Source: Clavelina lepadiformis (lineage: Eukaryota; Chordata; Ascidiacea; Aplousobranchia; Clavelinidae). Taken from it: a stretch of 64,000 nucleotides of DNA. The first letter of the stretch is position 1. Every line of letters starts with the position of its first letter. A model generated the notes under the pieces. The model had not been told where the DNA came from. It made no database searches and saw nothing but the letters and a program-made list of their open reading frames with translations. Location of the stretch: contig NC_135240.1 of NCBI RefSeq assembly GCF_947623445.1, forward strand, positions 5,394,001 to 5,458,000. Direction: 5' to 3'. Below, piece by piece: positions 59,801-64,000 of this stretch. The position numbers and the translations under genes were made by a program.

Positions 59801-61057
59801 TTACAACCCAAACAATATCTGTGGGTTAAATGGTCCCGATAGGTTAAATCTTCCGTTATTCATAAGTTGGTTGAGTTGCCCCGAGTTTGCTCATATATAC
59901 TGAGTTGGATTGTCCGTGGATTGAATTGAAATATCACCAGCACGATCACAATATAAGGTGTTTAACCTGAAAGAAATGAATCCGTTGAATCTGCCGCATT
60001 CTTTGATTGTTTAACAGCCTGGTTCACGTTCCATCTTCCCATAATGCTTTGCATAATCTGCTGATAAAATCCAGTTGGTTCCATCCTGACAAATATATTG
60101 GATGAGTGAAACGCTATAACATGTATTAGGTCGATCTAGTTGCGACGTATTTCTGAATAAACCGAAAGTTTAAATAAAGGGTGGTACCCCGGGCACTGCA
60201 GACGCTTCACTTTAGAACACGCACTTAGTTACATTACTTATGTTAAAGAGGAAAAGGGTCTGATAAAGCCCGATATAAACCTTTGTGAGTTGAGTGACTT
60301 CATCTCAAACTTGGCATCTTCCGAGCATGGAATGGTTGGAAGAAAACAAACGAAAAAATTGCTCCAACTCACCACCGTCTGACCTCTGAGGCGTTCAGAT
60401 AGTCGCTGTCCAGCAAGTCTGATTGCGTGAAGTGACGAAGTGGCACGTTGGGTCTGGCATTCTTTACGGCGTCAGGACTCAGACTTGAATCTCTCTCTTC
60501 TTCGGCCAACGCTTCTCTCAGCCAGTGCGTGTAACGAACTATCTTCGATTGTGTTTGATCTGTACAGTAAAGAAATTTCTAGAAATCCATAATTTTTCTG
60601 ATACAAAAAAACTTTCAATTATCTATAACCGCACCATTTTAATTCATTACATGGGAAATGACAGTTGTAGCAACTATAGCGCCTTGTACAAACTCATAGA
60701 TATTGCTTAATTTAGAACTAAGCGTATCGAGTAGGCAAACACGTAATTTACCTAGGGCCTAGGCCATAGTGGCATAGTAGAATATACTGGAAACCGTAAA
60801 AAGATGCGCACGCAACTATATATTTCAGATAGGAAAGAGCCAGTCTTATTATGATACATTCCATATATCATCTTACCATCTAACTGCTCTCCATTCGAAG
60901 AGCGAGAATACAGACTTTGTACGACTGTAATATTTTGCGGCTTGGATACGAGTAACACCAACGTCACACACAAGTTAAGTAAAGTTAGGCAAGCAGAAAA
61001 CTTTAAAACTAACACGGTGACGTGGTGCGAGGAACGGCTGACTGGCCTACATAGCAT
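56824..61057 (-). CDS. fng: Fringe beta-1,3-N-acetylglucosaminyltransferase
   Basis: Eight exons: 61057-60877, 60559-60373, 60085-59967, 59337-59221, 58249-58086, 57949-57767, 57536-57423, 57177-56824. Total 1419 nt, 472 aa, phases all consistent. A type II signal anchor lies at about 13-36 (VLVLKFSACLTLLNLCVTLVLLV). The stem is long and polar (37-200). The catalytic part has FSVRTTHSNYFTRLALMLDTW, IFTDCPQNSHSKWALLCK, the metal-binding DDD in WFCHFDDDTFVNVHALL (about 264-266), FALGGAGYCLSRR and SLPDDCVIGYII, in Fringe order. Known role: elongation of O-fucose on Notch EGF repeats with GlcNAc in the Golgi, which changes ligand choice. The C-terminus (after about 410) does not show the conserved Cys/Tyr-Pro-Trp end of other Fringe proteins and has several N-glycosylation sites instead. 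The exon 5 donor (CAA/GTTGGA) is weak. Vertebrate LFNG, MFNG and RFNG are the likely co-orthologues. Confidence 0.9.
58322..59187 (-). mobile_element. hAT transposon remnant in Fringe intron 4
   Basis: The ends are CAGGCATGTGCAACC and the inverse TAGACATGTGCAACC, flanked by GTCTACAC (58314-58321) and GCCTACAC (59188-59195), an 8-bp target duplication with one mismatch. Two minus-strand ORFs match the hAT transposase C-terminal region: 59140-58925 (...FDARFLDFRQLESDFNIF) and 58843-58562 (LFGSTYCCEQFFSKMKY), the dimerisation motif. They resemble the transposase-derived part of GTF2IRD2/ZBED5-type proteins. At 866 bp it lacks the N-terminal part and is inactive. The right end is 34 bp from the exon 4 boundary. 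Confidence 0.9.
59399..59435. mobile_element. 37-bp hAT micro-remnant
   Basis: CAGTGGCGTGGCCAG at the left and CTGGCTACGCCTGTG at the right are inverted repeats and make up almost the whole element. They are flanked by CTCTAGGC (59391-59398) and CTCTAGCC (59436-59443), which fit the hAT target consensus nTCTAGAn. The GGCGTAGCCAG terminus is common in animal hAT families. It is in Fringe intron 3. Confidence 0.8.
59453..59600 (+). mobile_element. tRNA-derived SINE-like sequence
   Basis: TGGTCGTCCGAG (about 59471-59482) resembles a pol III A box and GTTCGATACCC (59527-59537) a B box, about 55 bp apart, as in a tRNA-derived SINE head. CTCAAGCAAGGCATTAACGG follows, similar to the central part of several deuterostome SINEs. 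An AT run ends near 59610. No target duplication was identified. It lies in Fringe intron 3. Confidence 0.5.
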
Positions 61058-62702
61058 ATTGCTGCCAACTGCAAACCAAATAACAAACGTATGCTAATTA
61101 AATAGAAACTTAATATCCGGAGATGATCTCAGACATTTAAGCCGTGACGCTAAACCTCACAGCAGCTGTTACCACAAACAAAGTTGTGCAGATTGGACGA
61201 AACAACGCTCAGTATAAAGCCTATGTTTCGCCATCCTTCACAGAGCGTCATGTGGTTATTCATTAAAACCTCGCTTCGGGCGATAATTGCAAAGATTTAA
61301 CTGTACGTTTAAGCTATACAGGCACTTTATCATCATCAATGCATCATGACCATCTTGACAGAGCATTGCAGTGTATGCGACTACATTTGTGTCGGTTGCA
61401 CAGGTCGCTATTCTTTGCAATAATCTTCCATGAAACTTTGCTATCATTTTGTCACAATCCCTTAACGGTAAGTTGTTGCTGAAGTAGCCTACAATATAGA
61501 TTATTTAGGCCTCGGTTCGATCTATGTAACGGCGCTGTCCGATCAGATTAGATAACGGCGACAAGAAACAGACGTTTTAGGTTTGTAAAATGCGCCGGAG
61601 GTAAGAATTACAGCAGATCGAAAAAACCGCAAATTTATAATTTACGGCAAAAATGCAAACAGACGTGCTTCAGTGACGATTGGTATCTTATGTGCTCTTT
61701 ATGGGATGGTCGGTTCTTTTCTAGTTAACCTCACCTGTACGTTTATAATACACTGAGACAGTCATTGGTCGATGCGTTCAAACAGTATACATTTAAATTG
61801 TTTAAAATTCTGACGATTTAATAAGGTTTTTTTTATTTTTGAAGACTAATTTTTTACAACGTCATATTATACTGATGTCATAGGCTCAGTTCCAACACGT
61901 GATCGGCTGTTTGGTTGCCATGAACAACCGGAGAATAGTTCACATCAGGACAAGGTTTGAAAGCAACGGAGGCGTTCGTCGTTCCAAGGTGTGTGAAATA
62001 ATTAACAGAGTATATGAAATAAGGTGGATCAATGGTTGATTTCTTGCATATGCGCCATAGCTGTGAAGATCTCAGTGTATGAAGAACAACGTTTTATGAA
62101 TGAATGGAATCGAAATCTTTCAAATGCTTTGGCAAATCCACACTGCCAACTAGCGGAACAATTCCAGTGCATGATGTTTTCGAGGAAGCTCGACAAAGTC
62201 GTCAGCCCTTCAACGACCGAATGATTCATTCATTGTTCTGAGATTTGTACAAATTTTGTAAAACCCGAATCTGACACATGCCATGCAGCTAAATATGAAG
62301 AATGCTTCATTTTAATAATAATAATCAATGTGTTTGTCCTCATTGAATTATACCTGGTGCCGTTCCAAGAAACTTTCTGCAAGATTTTATATCATATGAA
62401 TAAATGGTGACAAACCGCCAGTCATTTCCTAAAACACCCTCCCTAAGGTCGCCTGAAACAAACGAATTGAGTCGCTTGATACTCGCAGCATATTGCTTAG
62501 AGGTTGAACATGTCGGGTAATTACCGTTTATGCTTTTTGTTGACGTGAAAGTATTTTGTGTTGTTAACTTTGCTTTGCGATATATCCATACTATAATACC
62601 GTGTCAAACTACGTGGCATACGGATATCCATTTAATTCTCAACAATTACAATGCACACCGTGATAAAGTTATTCATGAACACAACAGTGAAGCAACAGGA
62701 AA
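61058..62702. other. Intergenic upstream of Fringe
   Basis: Holds the Fringe promoter side and the EIPR1 3' UTR (a possible ATTAAA for the minus strand near 62631-62636). A 66-codon ORF at 62024-62224 has no support. No repeat recognised. Confidence 0.5.
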
Positions 62703-63641
62703 TTAAAGCAGGATGTCGAATTTGACCTTTTTTGGAACTTTGTTGATTACAACACGTCCATCATAGCTCAAAGACGCAAACGACCAGGGGTCAGCCGAGC
62801 TCCATTCCACAGCATATACACTGTCCTCGTGTTCCTCGTAGATCTCGATCAAGCCGTCCTTTGGAGGTTCCTTCTCACTTCCGAGATCATCTTCATCTTC
62901 ATCCATGAGATGACCGAACGGTTCGGAAGACAAAGAAGCCTTGTTAAAGAGCACAACGCGACTGTCGCTGCCGCAACTGAGCACAAGTTGATCGTGAAAT
63001 GGGTTGAAGCGAGCTGACCAAACCCAGTGCGAGTGTTCGTCGCTGATTACTGACACTGGCGCTGTGGGCTCTCTCACATCCCAGAATTTCACCAAGCAGT
63101 CATCTCCGCATGAGACAAGGTAGTATTGCTTGTTCGGGTTGAAATCGAGGTCGCGTACCAGCTGGCCGTGAGCATTTTCGATCCGAAAAGCCTCTGCGTC
63201 GCCGCGTACATCCCATCCAATGATGTGTTGGTTTGTTGCGACCGCAAACTGCTTGGCGCCGTGGTGAGGATTCCACTTCCCGTTTGTCACCGGGCATGGA
63301 TGACCTTTCTTCTCGGGAAGTTTGAAAACACGGATGAGCCTTGGTTCCGCTTTCATGATGTCCCACAGATGCATTTGTCCACTCCCCAAAGACATAACCT
63401 GTGAGTCATCTTCTATCGGCTTCCATAAGACGTGCGAAACGCTCCTCACTTCATCTGATTTCAATTCTCCGATTTCCGAGATGGAATTAGGTTGATTTAG
63501 AGAGTCGGTTACAGTTTCATTGCACTGATCTGCCGGCAACCTCCACAGTTTACAACCACTGCGAATGTCGCCACCAGCAATATGGTTGAAGCAGGTTGAA
63601 AACAAGGACACATCATTACAACTTGATGAAATATGCCAGAC
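62703..63641 (-). CDS. EIPR1: EARP/GARP complex-interacting protein 1, last exon
   Basis: One long exon from an acceptor (TACTTTTAG at 63650-63642) to TAA at 62703 encodes 312 residues in phase 0; 5' exons lie beyond the right edge. WD40 repeats are plain: VWHISSSCNDVSLFSTCFN, KLWRLP, HLWDIMK, GWDVRG, then HGQLVRDLDFNPNKQYYL with SCGDDCLVKFWDVR, then HSHWVWSARFNPFHDQLVL, then EEHEDSVYAVEWSSADPW with FASLSYDGRVVIN. The ...YDGRVVINKVP...ILL end and the acidic SEPFGHLMDEDEDD loop identify EIPR1 (TSSC1). In animals this protein binds the EARP and GARP tethering complexes and helps endosomal recycling and dense-core vesicle formation. About 75 N-terminal residues, roughly one WD repeat, are missing only because of the window edge. 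Confidence 0.93.
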   Translation of the reverse strand, partial: VWHISSSCNDVSLFSTCFNHIAGGDIRSGCKLWRLPADQCNETVTDSLNQPNSISEIGELKSDEVRSVSHVLWKPIEDDSQVMSLGSGQMHLWDIMKAEPRLIRVFKLPEKKGHPCPVTNGKWNPHHGAKQFAVATNQHIIGWDVRGDAEAFRIENAHGQLVRDLDFNPNKQYYLVSCGDDCLVKFWDVREPTAPVSVISDEHSHWVWSARFNPFHDQLVLSCGSDSRVVLFNKASLSSEPFGHLMDEDEDDLGSEKEPPKDGLIEIYEEHEDSVYAVEWSSADPWSFASLSYDGRVVINKVPKKVKFDILL

Positions 63642-64000
63642 CTAAAAGTATACAAAACACATGTACAACCAAACTTGCTAAGGAATATAGCTATTGTCAT
63701 GCCAAGCTGTTTAGAGTGCACTTCACGTATAATGTATACAAGCCACACCCAAATGCTGATAAAATTAAAAAATATAACCCAGAAAATTAATCAAAGTAAA
63801 TTGTGAAAGAATTACAAGGCACGGTTGATGTAAGGCACATAAAGGTGATGACAAAAATAAAAAATATATGCTATAATTTCTAGTTATATAACTGAGGCAA
63901 TACAATGCTTGTTATTGTTGCATGTGATATGATAACATATATACATATGAAAACAAGATAGTTTAGTAACAGAAGTCAGACACCAGAGATAGTTGTTGTA
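63642..64000. other. EIPR1 intron
   Basis: AT-rich sequence upstream of the last EIPR1 exon; no other exon was seen before the right edge. Confidence 0.6.

Noticed and set aside
62024..62229. Overlapping 66-codon ORFs on both strands
   Set aside because: Short, no motif, no promoter or splice signals.

Overview
The window is invertebrate animal nuclear DNA. It is AT-rich, has many small-to-medium GT-AG introns, and carries genes typical of chordates: a delta-protocadherin with the CWMP cytoplasmic motif, a nephronectin/EGFL6-like matrix protein, a Fringe glycosyltransferase and EIPR1. The compact introns (down to about 50 bp) and gene content suggest a tunicate of the Ciona type. That is inference; no species-diagnostic sequence was checked. 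I resolved most genes by hand from splice sites, and every multi-exon model below closes with consistent intron phases.

Layout. 289-1818 (-): 5' three exons of a HNK-1/chondroitin-family carbohydrate sulfotransferase that runs off the left edge. 1.9-4.2 kb: a split duplication and a 10-bp satellite. 5379-14256 (+): a 21-exon gene joining two complete carboxylesterase/bile-salt-lipase-like domains. The first has the Ser/Asp/His triad; in the second the nucleophile Ser is Gly. 15.5-17.8 kb (+): decayed exons of a third esterase copy, with a small C2H2 zinc-finger gene lying between them. 17873-19445 (-): a two-exon basic protein of unknown function with an AT-hook-like motif. 20133-25018 (-): a secreted five-EGF nephronectin/EGFL6-like protein with an RGD in its N-terminal exon. 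25-30.8 kb: no gene recognised. 30846-32656 (+): an unknown small protein with alternative 3' ends. 33755-52517 (-): a complete 7-cadherin-repeat delta1-type protocadherin, 11 exons, with a possible short-tail isoform. 52.5-56.8 kb: intergenic, with an interstitial telomeric tract. 56824-61057 (-): a Fringe beta-1,3-N-acetylglucosaminyltransferase, 8 exons. 62703-63641 (-): last exon of EIPR1.

Mobile DNA is mostly of hAT type. Five insertions are recognisable by terminal inverted repeats, four of them with 8-bp target duplications, and all lie in introns. No prokaryotic operon, CRISPR or integrated virus was seen. The most unusual features are the active-plus-inactive esterase fusion with its decaying third copy, the RGD-bearing nephronectin relative without a MAM domain, and the two possible tails of the protocadherin.
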